DNA of 64,000 bases from JBEBSD01 sp040394475 (GTDB lineage: Bacteria; Bacteroidota; Bacteroidia; Cytophagales; Spirosomataceae). The DNA is taken from the NCBI GenBank assembly GCA_040394475.1, contig JBEBSD010000024.1, positions 1 to 64,000 of the forward strand, read 5' to 3'. Every line of letters begins with the position of its first letter. The stretch's first letter is position 1. Under the pieces are notes generated by a model. It was not told the DNA's origin and did no database searches. It worked only from the letters and a program-made list of their open reading frames with translations. The position numbers and the translations under genes were made by a program. Shown one piece after another: positions 1-8,247 of the stretch.

Positions 1-56
1 GTCTTTCCTAGAATGCTACTATCTAAAAAACAACAGGATAACCATTAAAAAGCCCG

Positions 57-416
57 CTAGCCTTCCCCCAGTTCACTTTTAAAATATTCCAGCACATGCA
101 TCTTCAACAAACTTTCCTGTGCTAATAAATCACCCGAAGGCAAGCTTCGCGACAGCCGGAAATGCGGCCAGCCATCACTGTCGCGCCCTTCAACTTCATA
201 ATAGCCGGACAGCCCCAGCACCGTACAAATCCCAACATGCATCAAATCCTGCTTCTGTTCTTTACTAAAAGTCTTTACTCCATGTCCCAATTCCTGAACG
301 CCGATCAAAAACAGAATCGCATTCAGGTCACCCGGCTTTTTGCCGATCCGGTTTTCCAGTTCTATCAGCAAACTATCCCATTGTGCTTCCAAGGGTTTAT
401 TTTCGTCAATTTTCAT
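57..416 (-). CDS. Small conserved hypothetical protein (119 aa)
   Basis: A soluble 119-residue protein with no signal peptide or membrane segment. I do not recognise a named domain. The central stretch (residues about 20-75) looks like a compact alpha-helical fold, and the composition is that of an ordinary coding gene. The ATG lies 4 bases from a heptamer repeat array that fills the gap to comF, so its promoter must sit in or beyond that array. The gene is divergent from comF. Function is unknown; it is called real because the frame is open throughout, the protein composition is normal and no better frame competes. Confidence 0.65.
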   Translation of the reverse strand: MKIDENKPLEAQWDSLLIELENRIGKKPGDLNAILFLIGVQELGHGVKTFSKEQKQDLMHVGICTVLGLSGYYEVEGRDSDGWPHFRLSRSLPSGDLLAQESLLKMHVLEYFKSELGEG

Positions 417-420
417 TTTG

Positions 421-532
421 TTAGGTGTTAGGTAATAGGTTTTAGGTGTCAGGTTTTAGGTAATAGGTGTTAGGTTTTAGGGGGTAGGTGTCTGGGAATT
501 TTGCTAATACCTTATCCCTAATAGCTAATACC
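421..532. repeat. Heptamer array A, TTAGGTG type with orientation switch
   Basis: Sixteen consecutive 7-mers in one phase. Positions 421-490 are ten units close to TTAGGTG, 491-504 are two degenerate units, and 505-532 are TAATACC, TTATCCC, TAATAGC, TAATACC. The last block is the same family read on the other strand, so the two halves can pair as an imperfect hairpin. It fills the space between the divergent 57-416 gene and comF. Confidence 0.9.
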
Positions 533-575
533 TTTTTTACTATCTTGCTTGTTATACACACGAATTCGCTTCATA

Positions 576-1280
576 ATGACAAAGATAACCGCTTTTTGGC
601 AGGATTTTCTTGATCTTGTATTTCCACGCTGCTGCGAAGCCTGTCGGTCCTCCCTATCCGGGAATGAAACTTTTATCTGCACTTCCTGCCGGATTACCCT
701 GCCGAGAGTATTGCCTGCCAGTCATCTGGCCGCCGTGCTTACGCACAAATTTGCGGCCTATCCTGCAGTAGCCGAAACGCTGGCCTATCTGGTGTATACC
801 CGCCGCGGACCGGTCCAGTCGCTCCTGAAAGCATTAAAGTACCAACAGCAGGAAGCGTTGGGCAATTTACTGGGCGCCCTCTACGCCACTGAGCTGCTGG
901 CACAAGGCCGCTTTCCCGAAGCCGACCTGATTGTGCCGGTCCCCTTACATCCCCGCAGGCTCCGGGAAAGAGGGTTCAACCAAAGTCAGGCCTTTGCCGA
1001 AGGACTCGCATCGATCACTGCCATTCCCGTCGACGCCACCCTTCTGCAACGGACGATCTATACCGTGACCCAAACGGGTAAAACAAAAACAGACCGGATT
1101 GCCAACGTAAAGGGTATTTTTGAGGTCCGGAAAGGGGTGGACCTCACCGATAGCACCGTCCTTCTGGTAGACGATGTCCTGACTACCGGTGCCACGCTGG
1201 AGTCTTGCATCGACACTTTAACGCGACACAGCTGCCGGAAACTGTTTATAATGACGATAGCCGCGGCACAGGATTACTGA
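576..1280 (+). CDS. comF: ComF family phosphoribosyltransferase-like protein
   Basis: ComF-type protein of 234 residues. The N-terminus carries a zinc-finger-like cysteine set (C19, C20, C23, C35, C38) and the C-terminal half is a type I phosphoribosyltransferase fold ending in the PRPP-loop motif VDDVLTTGAT. ComF proteins support DNA uptake in naturally competent bacteria, but many non-competent Bacteroidota keep the gene and its exact substrate is not settled. The frame can be opened to a TTG at 549; ATG 576 is chosen because it places the conserved cysteine domain at the usual distance from the start. The stop lies in the loop of a 12-bp hairpin shared with convergent gldJ. Confidence 0.88.
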   Translation: MTKITAFWQDFLDLVFPRCCEACRSSLSGNETFICTSCRITLPRVLPASHLAAVLTHKFAAYPAVAETLAYLVYTRRGPVQSLLKALKYQQQEALGNLLGALYATELLAQGRFPEADLIVPVPLHPRRLRERGFNQSQAFAEGLASITAIPVDATLLQRTIYTVTQTGKTKTDRIANVKGIFEVRKGVDLTDSTVLLVDDVLTTGATLESCIDTLTRHSCRKLFIMTIAAAQDY

Positions 1281-1292
1281 CCGCGGCTATCG
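1255..1292. terminator. Bidirectional hairpin between comF and gldJ
   Basis: A perfect 12-bp inverted repeat, CGATAGCCGCGG (1255-1266) and its complement (1281-1292), with a 14-base loop that contains the comF stop codon. Downstream on the plus strand is AT-rich DNA with a short T run (TTATTTTCTTATTT). It sits between two convergent genes and can serve both. Confidence 0.7.
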
Positions 1293-1307
1293 ATAAAGGT
1301 TATTTTC

Positions 1308-2561
1308 TTATTTATTCCGGCCTGTGGCGATCATCGCACAACGGAAGCCTACATAAGCCGTTGCAGAGTCCTGCTCCATGTATCGGCGGGTACCCGGAGA
1401 TAACCAGTAGGCTACATCTGCCCATGAACCTCCTTTATATACACGCAGGCGATCAGATATGATTGAGTTAAAATTCTCGGTATCGTATTTAGTGGAATCA
1501 TCCATATAGCCATCCCGGCGGAAAGAGTTCAAATCGCTCACGTCATTGAAAGACATGGGGCGGTACACATCGTACACCCACTCATTCACATTCCCTGCCA
1601 TATCGTACAATCCGTAATCATTCGCAGGGTAGGAACGTATTTCCTGGGTAATAATAGCGCCGTCATTTGACTTTCCTGCGATACCGGCATAATCACCAGG
1701 TCCCCGCTTAAAATTGGCCAGCATTTGTCCCTGCTTACGTCCTCTGGGGTTCCTGACCGTAGATCCGTCCCACGGATAAATACGCTGGTTGGATTGGTTT
1801 TCATCCGCATACTGCGTACCAATCATCCCTTTGGCCGCATATTCCCATTCCGCTTCTGTCGGCAACCGGTAGGGCGGCATTACATAACCACTTTCTATGG
1901 AAGGATGATTGACCGGGTCTCCCGACACCTCTGCAACAGCTTCCTCATTCTTCTTACGACGCAGCGAAAACCCTTTCTTTTTGGTACCGGCAGCATTTTT
2001 CGAATAACGTGCCTGGCTTACTGCGTTGGTTCTCCAGATACAATAATCGCTGGCCTGTGCCCAGGAAACCCCTACTACCGGGAACAACCGGAAACCGGGA
2101 TGCCGCAGGTACATGGTCATGTAGGAATCATTGAATGACAAGGGATTCAGCCACACCGTCGTATCGGGTAATGCCTTGGCGTAAAACTCTTCCGAAGAAT
2201 CCCGCTGTACATAGTTCAGGTATTCCAGGTAATGTACATTGGCTACTTCGGTTTCATCCATATAGAAAGACTGGATGCTGACTGTCCGCTCGATATTGTC
2301 CCTGGAAAACATTACATCTTCTTCCAAAGACCCCATGGTAAAGCGTCCTCCTTCGATAAACACCAAATCAGGTCCGGCAGGAAGCGCCTTGAATTTGGCG
2401 ACCTTAAAACCGTCTTCGCCGTTATAATCCAAGCCCGTTTTCGAACTCGTTTTACCCGGCCTCAGGCTCGTAGGTGTTTTTTTCTTACAAGAACTCACAC
2501 CCGCCAGTACAACCAGTACCAGTATTAATGACCGCATCCCCATGTTACGCATGTAAAACAT
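1308..2561 (-). CDS. gldJ: GldJ-like gliding motility / type IX secretion lipoprotein
   Basis: A 417-residue lipoprotein with signal peptide and lipobox ending SSC, followed by a lysine-rich linker and a formylglycine-generating-enzyme (SUMF1) fold from about residue 65 to the end. The block GDYAGIAGKSNDG followed by NDYGLYDMAGNVNEW is typical of GldJ/GldK proteins. In Flavobacterium GldJ is an outer-membrane lipoprotein needed to stabilise the gliding/type IX secretion machinery. The cysteines that make true FGE catalytic are absent: the GGSWADVAYW region continues SPGTRRY. It is therefore structural rather than a sulfatase-maturing enzyme. GldK is the main alternative, but no gldLMN genes follow. 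A good promoter lies upstream at 2603-2634. Confidence 0.78.
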   Translation of the reverse strand: MFYMRNMGMRSLILVLVVLAGVSSCKKKTPTSLRPGKTSSKTGLDYNGEDGFKVAKFKALPAGPDLVFIEGGRFTMGSLEEDVMFSRDNIERTVSIQSFYMDETEVANVHYLEYLNYVQRDSSEEFYAKALPDTTVWLNPLSFNDSYMTMYLRHPGFRLFPVVGVSWAQASDYCIWRTNAVSQARYSKNAAGTKKKGFSLRRKKNEEAVAEVSGDPVNHPSIESGYVMPPYRLPTEAEWEYAAKGMIGTQYADENQSNQRIYPWDGSTVRNPRGRKQGQMLANFKRGPGDYAGIAGKSNDGAIITQEIRSYPANDYGLYDMAGNVNEWVYDVYRPMSFNDVSDLNSFRRDGYMDDSTKYDTENFNSIISDRLRVYKGGSWADVAYWLSPGTRRYMEQDSATAYVGFRCAMIATGRNK

Positions 2562-2602
2562 TCTTTTTTGTCTTAAATAGCTATTCTATAACTTGACGCC
2601 CG

Positions 2603-2634
2603 CAAAGATAAGTAACGAAACGAATTATTTTCAA
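2603..2634 (-). promoter_or_regulatory. Bacteroidota-type promoter of gldJ
   Basis: Read on the minus strand this is TTG, 21 bases, then TATCTTTG, close to the phylum consensus TTG-N19-21-TAnnTTTG. It ends about 40 bases before the gldJ start and lies in the gap after mfd. Confidence 0.6.
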
Positions 2635-2643
2635 AAAATATCA

Positions 2644-5600
2644 TTACCCCTTCATCTTCAAAAGGGTATCATAAGCGCCTTTCAAGGTAGTTACCTCCTG
2701 GCATGTCACGATCAATTTCCCTTTTACATCTTTCAACGAACACCTCCTCGGGTTATTCTGTATAAACTCCAGTACGTTGCCAAAAACTTCAGATTGATAA
2801 AATGCGGCATTCTGTGATGAAACGAAGTAGGCTTTCATTGTATTGTTTTTTATAACCAATTTTTCCACATTCAGCGACTCTCCGATCCACCGGATCCGTA
2901 CGGTTTTCAGCAATCCCTCTACTTCAGACGGCAGCGGTCCAAACCGATCCGTCAATTCCTGGTGAAAAGCCAGGAGCTCGTCTTCTGTTTTTATGTTATC
3001 CAGTCGGGTATACAGGGACAGCCGCTCGGATATGTTCTTCACATAAGTTTCGGGAATTAACACGGCCAGGTCGGTTTCGATCTGTGTATCCGGGACAGCC
3101 AGCTGCGGGAGACCCATTGCAGCCGTGAATAATTCCTTGAATTCCGTTTCCTTTAACTCCTGTACGGCTTCGTCCAGGATTTTATGGTACATTTCATATC
3201 CCAGGTCGTTGACAAACCCGCTTTGCTCGGCGCCCAGCAAATTACCTGCCCCGCGGATATCCAGATCGCGCATGGCGACCTTAAAGCCATCGCCCAGCTC
3301 CGAAAATTCCTCCAGCGTTTGCAGCCTTTTCCGCGATTCGCTGGTCAGTGTGGAGATCGCCGGTGTCAACAAATAACAAAAGGCTTTTCGGTTCGACCGC
3401 CCGACACGTCCCCGCATCTGGTGGAGGTCCGACAAACCGAACATGTGTGCCGAATTAATGATAATGGTGTTGGCATTGGGGATGTCTATTCCTGATTCGA
3501 TAATGTTGGTAGAGATCAGGATATCGTAGTCCCCTTCAATAAAACGCATCATTACTTTTTCCAGGCGCTCCCCTTCCATCTGGCCATGAGCCACGCCAAT
3601 CCGTGCCTCGGGAACCAGCCTCAAAATAATATTTGCAATGGATTCGATGTCAGTTACCCGGTTATGCACAAAAAATACCTGTCCTCCCCTGCTCAATTCA
3701 AAGCTGATGGCGTCCCGGATAAACTCCTCGTTAAAAGCCCTCACTTCGGTGGTAACGGGTTGCCGGTTCGGCGGGGGAGTTGTAATGACCGACAAATCAC
3801 GGGCGCCCATCAGCGAGAAATGCAACGTCCGGGGGATCGGTGTGGCAGTTAACGTCAACACATCCACATTGACCCGCAGCTCTTTCAGCCGGTCTTTGGC
3901 TTTCACTCCAAATTTCTGCTCTTCATCCACTACAAGCAGCCCCAGATCCTTGAATACGACATCCTTATTCAGTATCCGGTGGGTGCCGATCAGGATATCC
4001 ACCCTGCCTTCCGCTACCCGGGCCAGCGTTTCCTTTATTTCTTTAGAGCTCTTAAACCGGTTGATGTACTCCACGCGCGCCGGGAAATCGGCCAGGCGTT
4101 CGCTGAATGTTTTAAAATGCTGCATCGCCAGAATGGTGGTAGGCACCAGCACTGCAACTTGCTTGCTGTCACAAACGGCCTTAAACGCAGCCCTGACAGC
4201 CACTTCAGTTTTCCCGAATCCTACATCTCCGCATACCAGCCGGTCCATAGGGTACAGCTTCTCCATATCCTGTTTCACATCACCCGTGGCCCTTGCCTGA
4301 TCAGGGGTATCTTCATAGATAAAGGAGGACTCCAATTCAACTTGCATGTAATTATCCGGAGAGAACGCAAATCCGTGCGCTTTCCTCCGTTTCGAATACA
4401 GCGTAATGAGCTCGTGTGCAATGTCTTTCAGCTGCTTCTTTACCTTTGATTTTTTATTTTCCCATTCCGGCGACCCCAGTTTGCTCATAACAGGCGGGGC
4501 GCCTTCCTTCCCGGTGTACCGGGCAATTTTATGCAGGTTATGTACGCTGACATACAGCAGGTCGTTATCCCGGTACACCAGCCGTACAGCCTCCTGGGCT
4601 TTCCCGCTCACTTCTACCTTTTCCATGCCGGCAAAGCGGCCGATCCCGTAATCCACATGCGTTACAAAATCACCCGGCTGGAGTGTTCTCAATTCCTTAA
4701 GGGTAATGGCTTTGCTTTTGTTGAACCGGTCCTTCAGCCGGTACCGGTGAAAACGTGCAAAAATCTGGTGGTCGGTATAACAGACGACTTTAACCTGTTC
4801 ATCGACAAATCCCTCCCGGAGTGACGTAGCCAGTCCCCGGAATTTGGCATAAGGATCCAAATCTTCAAAAATACGCTCCAGGCGGTCGAGTTGACGTACT
4901 TGTTCCGCAGCAATAATATTGACGTAACCATTCGCCTGGTTTTCTGAAAAATGGTCAATTATCCGTTTGAAGTCCTTATTGAAAGCAGGCTGCGGTCTGG
5001 AAGTATATTTACAAATGCTCGCTGCCTGCTTCGGTTTAAAATAAAACCTCCTTCCAAATTCTACCGTCTTGAATGCCCTGACGCGGTTCAGAAAGGTCCG
5101 GCGGGTCTCAAACAATGCTTCCGGGTCGGCAACCACCTGCACGCCTCCGCCCGTGGTTACGGCGAGTGCTTTTTGGGCCCGCTCAAAGCCGTGCTCCACT
5201 ACTTCCAGGGTCATTTCCGCATCCTTGAACCAGAGAGCCGTTTGCGCCGGCAGGAAATCCAGAAAAGACACCCGGGTTTCATAGGTAAGTTTTTGCTGAA
5301 TATCCGGGATGATATTCACTTGTCCGACGTTTTCCAGGGAGAGTTGCGATTCGGGCGAAAAGGAGCGGATGCTATCCACCTCATCTCCAAATAACTCAAT
5401 CCGGCAGGGCCGTTCACTGGCATAGGAGAAGACATCGATGATCCCTCCACGGACAGAAAACTGACCCGGTTCAAAAACAAAATCCGTAATTTCAAATCCG
5501 TAGCTATCCAGGAATTCGGTTAAAAAAGCGGTATCCAGTTTTTCTCCGACCTTTACTACGAAGGTATTGGCCAACAACGACCGCTTGTTGATCACCTTTT

Positions 5601-6000
5601 CCGACAAGGCTTCGGGGTAGGTCACGATCTGAAAAGGTTCCGGACCAGCCATATTGAGCTTATTCAGAATTTCCGCCCGCATCAGCACATTGGCATTGTC
5701 AACCTCTTCATATTCATACGGTCTCTTATAGGAAGGAGGATAGAACAGCACCTCTGCTTCGGGTAGTAAATGCTGCAGGTCATTCTGAAAATAGGCTGCC
5801 TCTTCCCGGTCACTCAATATATATACGGTACAGGCCGGGTGAAGTTGCTGTAAGGTGGCCGCAAGCACGGCATCCAAGCTTCCTACCAGTCCCTTTAGCT
5901 GTACATGCTGATTCGCCTCTCCTGTTTCCTGAACCCTTTCATTCAGCACTTGCACAAAACCATCCGCTGCATAGAGGGACAATAACTCGTTAATTTTCAA
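2644..6000 (-). CDS. mfd: Transcription-repair coupling factor Mfd
   Basis: Full-length Mfd (1118 residues), the ATP-driven translocase that removes RNA polymerase stalled at DNA damage and recruits UvrA. Domains in order: UvrB-like N-terminal modules (about 1-350), the CarD-like RNA polymerase interaction domain (about 440-495, motif HVDYGIGRFAGM), a RecG-like helicase core with Walker A GDVGFGKT at 591-598 and Walker B DEEQ at 692-695, and the C-terminal TRCF domain (about 950-1060). No key residue is missing. It is transcribed toward gldJ with an 82-base gap, but gldJ has its own promoter. Confidence 0.97.
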   Translation of the reverse strand: MKINELLSLYAADGFVQVLNERVQETGEANQHVQLKGLVGSLDAVLAATLQQLHPACTVYILSDREEAAYFQNDLQHLLPEAEVLFYPPSYKRPYEYEEVDNANVLMRAEILNKLNMAGPEPFQIVTYPEALSEKVINKRSLLANTFVVKVGEKLDTAFLTEFLDSYGFEITDFVFEPGQFSVRGGIIDVFSYASERPCRIELFGDEVDSIRSFSPESQLSLENVGQVNIIPDIQQKLTYETRVSFLDFLPAQTALWFKDAEMTLEVVEHGFERAQKALAVTTGGGVQVVADPEALFETRRTFLNRVRAFKTVEFGRRFYFKPKQAASICKYTSRPQPAFNKDFKRIIDHFSENQANGYVNIIAAEQVRQLDRLERIFEDLDPYAKFRGLATSLREGFVDEQVKVVCYTDHQIFARFHRYRLKDRFNKSKAITLKELRTLQPGDFVTHVDYGIGRFAGMEKVEVSGKAQEAVRLVYRDNDLLYVSVHNLHKIARYTGKEGAPPVMSKLGSPEWENKKSKVKKQLKDIAHELITLYSKRRKAHGFAFSPDNYMQVELESSFIYEDTPDQARATGDVKQDMEKLYPMDRLVCGDVGFGKTEVAVRAAFKAVCDSKQVAVLVPTTILAMQHFKTFSERLADFPARVEYINRFKSSKEIKETLARVAEGRVDILIGTHRILNKDVVFKDLGLLVVDEEQKFGVKAKDRLKELRVNVDVLTLTATPIPRTLHFSLMGARDLSVITTPPPNRQPVTTEVRAFNEEFIRDAISFELSRGGQVFFVHNRVTDIESIANIILRLVPEARIGVAHGQMEGERLEKVMMRFIEGDYDILISTNIIESGIDIPNANTIIINSAHMFGLSDLHQMRGRVGRSNRKAFCYLLTPAISTLTSESRKRLQTLEEFSELGDGFKVAMRDLDIRGAGNLLGAEQSGFVNDLGYEMYHKILDEAVQELKETEFKELFTAAMGLPQLAVPDTQIETDLAVLIPETYVKNISERLSLYTRLDNIKTEDELLAFHQELTDRFGPLPSEVEGLLKTVRIRWIGESLNVEKLVIKNNTMKAYFVSSQNAAFYQSEVFGNVLEFIQNNPRRCSLKDVKGKLIVTCQEVTTLKGAYDTLLKMKG

Positions 6001-6140
6001 CGCTTTCTCTTAATAAAAATACAAAATCCGATTTCATCGGTCATGCCGGATATTTTCAGGAAGAAACGCTTAAAGCCGTCAGGATAAATCCCGCCGGCTT
6101 TTGTGTAATTTCACCTCTCCTGTACGACACTAACACGGTG

Positions 6141-6148
6141 CAAAGGTA
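6141..6148 (-). promoter_or_regulatory. -7 box upstream of mfd
   Basis: Minus-strand TACCTTTG, a perfect TAnnTTTG match. It implies a 5' leader of about 130 bases before mfd. No clear TTG is found at the -33 position. The rest of the 6001-6248 gap shows no other feature. Confidence 0.5.
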
Positions 6149-6248
6149 AGCAACTCCGACCGTTAGCACACCAGAACGCACATAAAATCCTGGCTCCTTC
6201 GCAGACCGGTAAGACAAGCATCCGGCAAGACCTTCTTTTACTGTTCCC

Positions 6249-7190
6249 TTATTGAACCTCCCTTAATTTTTCAAAAACCGGCCGGCTCACTTCCAGCACG
6301 GTTCCGTGCCGCAGTCCCTTGGGAAAAGTCACCAGGTGAGAGACATCCTCCCATTTTTTCAGGTTTTTCGAACGGACGGCCCCGTATTGTTTATCCCGGT
6401 ATTTATCAAAATAGACATACACATAGCCGTCAATTTCAATAACCGTCGGCCCTTCCGCCCAATAATCCCCTGTAATAGGCGCCGAAACGTTCACGGGATA
6501 CGGTCCCGCTGCTTTCCGGCTTTTGGTGACCCGGATGTTCTTCTCCGGCGGATTGAGGTTTTCATTCTTCACAAACAGGTAATGCAGCTTCCCTTTCCTA
6601 AAGATAGTGGCATCGATAACGCTAAAAGCAGGATTGAAGAATAGCTCCGTCGGTGTAAATGTTTGAAAGTCTGTGGTCCGCGTACCATACATCCGGTGGT
6701 TCAATCCGTTTTCACTTTCTGTATCACCCACATCGGAATGCCGTCCCGGAATGGTGGTGGCCCAGAAAATCAGGAATTCCTCTTTTTTGTCATCATAGAA
6801 AATCTCCGGCGCCCAACTGTTGCGTGCCGCAGGTTCATGGGTCATCACCGGGATCAGTTGCTGTTCAGACCAGTGAATGAGGTCCGGAGAGGAGGCATAC
6901 CCGATGGTGCGGTCCCACCAACCGGTTGTCCATACCATGTGGAACGTTCCATCCGGGCCCTGGATCACGCAGGGATCCCGCATCAGTTTATCTTTCCCGA
7001 GCTCCGGTTTCAGATAGGATTTCCCATTCCCCAGGGGCTGCCAGCTGAGCCCGTCCTCACTGTATGCCCAACGAAGACCATCCTGGCCATTGTCCACAAA
7101 ATAGGAAAACAAGTACACCTGGTCCTGGGCCAGAGCAGTCATCCCGGTACACCAACACAGTAAAACAAAAAAATACCTGCACCCTTTCAT
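6249..7190 (-). CDS. Secreted GH43-like beta-propeller glycosidase
   Basis: A 313-residue protein with a signal peptide cut after TALAQ. Propeller-blade motifs of the GH43/GH32-type glycosidases repeat along it: MRDPCV (about residue 70), SWAPEIFYDD (about 125), SVIDATIF (about 190) and AEGPTVIEIDGYVYVYFD (about 245). The conserved Asp, Asp and Glu in these blocks are plausible base, pKa modulator and acid. GH43 enzymes are mostly arabinosidases or xylosidases, but the substrate here cannot be read from sequence. It is the last gene of a leftward run with three symporters, suggesting that it trims a glycan whose products one of them imports. No inner-membrane anchor is seen. Confidence 0.82.
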   Translation of the reverse strand: MKGCRYFFVLLCWCTGMTALAQDQVYLFSYFVDNGQDGLRWAYSEDGLSWQPLGNGKSYLKPELGKDKLMRDPCVIQGPDGTFHMVWTTGWWDRTIGYASSPDLIHWSEQQLIPVMTHEPAARNSWAPEIFYDDKKEEFLIFWATTIPGRHSDVGDTESENGLNHRMYGTRTTDFQTFTPTELFFNPAFSVIDATIFRKGKLHYLFVKNENLNPPEKNIRVTKSRKAAGPYPVNVSAPITGDYWAEGPTVIEIDGYVYVYFDKYRDKQYGAVRSKNLKKWEDVSHLVTFPKGLRHGTVLEVSRPVFEKLREVQ

Positions 7191-7261
7191 AAGATCGTGT
7201 TAAAATGTGAGATCGCAATATGTCCAAACAAAAGGCGGCCGGTTGGCCGGGAGCTTACGCG

Positions 7262-8134
7262 TTACAATTTTTCCACCACCGGTTTCCGACGGTTCACCAG
7301 ATAGCCGAACAATCCGGCGGTAAAGAACATGATAATACTGTAAATCGCAGGCGGGACCGACATGACCGAGTTATTCAAAACTGTGAGGGCCAGGAAAATC
7401 GCCAGGGTGCCGTTATGGATCCCTATTTCCATTCCTATTGCAATCGCCTGACGCTGATTGATCCGGAAGAGTTTAGGGATGAAGTACCCCCCGAACAGGC
7501 TGATGCAGTTAAACAGCAAGGCTGCCAGTCCTATCTGTCCGAAATACTCCTGCAAAACCACCCGGTCCTTCACAATGGCCGCCACGATCACCAGCACGAG
7601 TAACAAAGCGGATGCCACTTTTACCGGTTTCTCCAATTTCCCCGAAAAATCCGGCCGGTAGCGGCGGATCAGCATACCGACCGAAACGGGAATCAGCACG
7701 ATTGCAAAAACCGAAATAATTTTACTGAAGGGCATCGGGATCGCATGTGCTTCTCCCAGAAAATAATCCATCGAAAGGCCTACGATAAAGGGAAGCGAAA
7801 ACAGCGTCAGCACACTGTTGACAGCGGTCAGTGTAATGTTCAGCGCCACGTCCCCATTGGACAAATGGCTAAACAGGTTAGCGGTAGGTCCCCCGGGCGA
7901 AGCCGCCAGCAGCATGAGTCCCACTGCCAATTCAGGCGACAAATTCATTCCTTTTGCTACGAAAAAGCCCGCAAACGGCAAAATCACCATCTGACAAAGC
8001 AAACCGACGAAAACGGCCTTGGGGTATTTAACCACCCGGGTAAAATCTGCTACGGTCAGGGACAGGCCCAATCCCAGCATAATAACACCCAGTGCAAGTG
8101 GCAAAACCACTGTTGAAAGCATACTTTCCTGCAT
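7262..8134 (-). CDS. BASS-family sodium symporter (bile acid:Na+ symporter type)
   Basis: A 290-residue integral membrane protein with about nine or ten hydrophobic helices and the family signature ASPGGPTANLFSHLSNGDVALN (quoted in part: SPGGPTANLF) near the middle. Members of this superfamily move organic anions such as bile acids, pyruvate, pantothenate or keto acids with sodium. Bacterial members cannot be assigned a substrate from sequence. It lies between a dicarboxylate/amino-acid symporter and the GH43-like gene on the same strand, with gaps of 113 and 71 bases, so co-transcription is possible but not proved. Confidence 0.88.
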   Translation of the reverse strand: MQESMLSTVVLPLALGVIMLGLGLSLTVADFTRVVKYPKAVFVGLLCQMVILPFAGFFVAKGMNLSPELAVGLMLLAASPGGPTANLFSHLSNGDVALNITLTAVNSVLTLFSLPFIVGLSMDYFLGEAHAIPMPFSKIISVFAIVLIPVSVGMLIRRYRPDFSGKLEKPVKVASALLLVLVIVAAIVKDRVVLQEYFGQIGLAALLFNCISLFGGYFIPKLFRINQRQAIAIGMEIGIHNGTLAIFLALTVLNNSVMSVPPAIYSIIMFFTAGLFGYLVNRRKPVVEKL

Positions 8135-8247
8135 GACAAAGAATCGGGTTTAAGGTTTTCAGATGGTGATAATACCATTTAATTCCCGGATCGTACTACA
8201 AAACACCGCCGAAACTTGCGCAACTGGTTACGTTCAGCCAAGATCCG

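Noticed and set aside
549..575. TTG start for comF
   Set aside because: ATG 576 gives the family N-terminus; the upstream codons overlap AT-rich DNA next to array A.
1308..2561. Sulfatase-modifying factor (FGE) for the four sulfatases
   Set aside because: The fold matches but the catalytic cysteines are absent and the sequence blocks fit GldJ.
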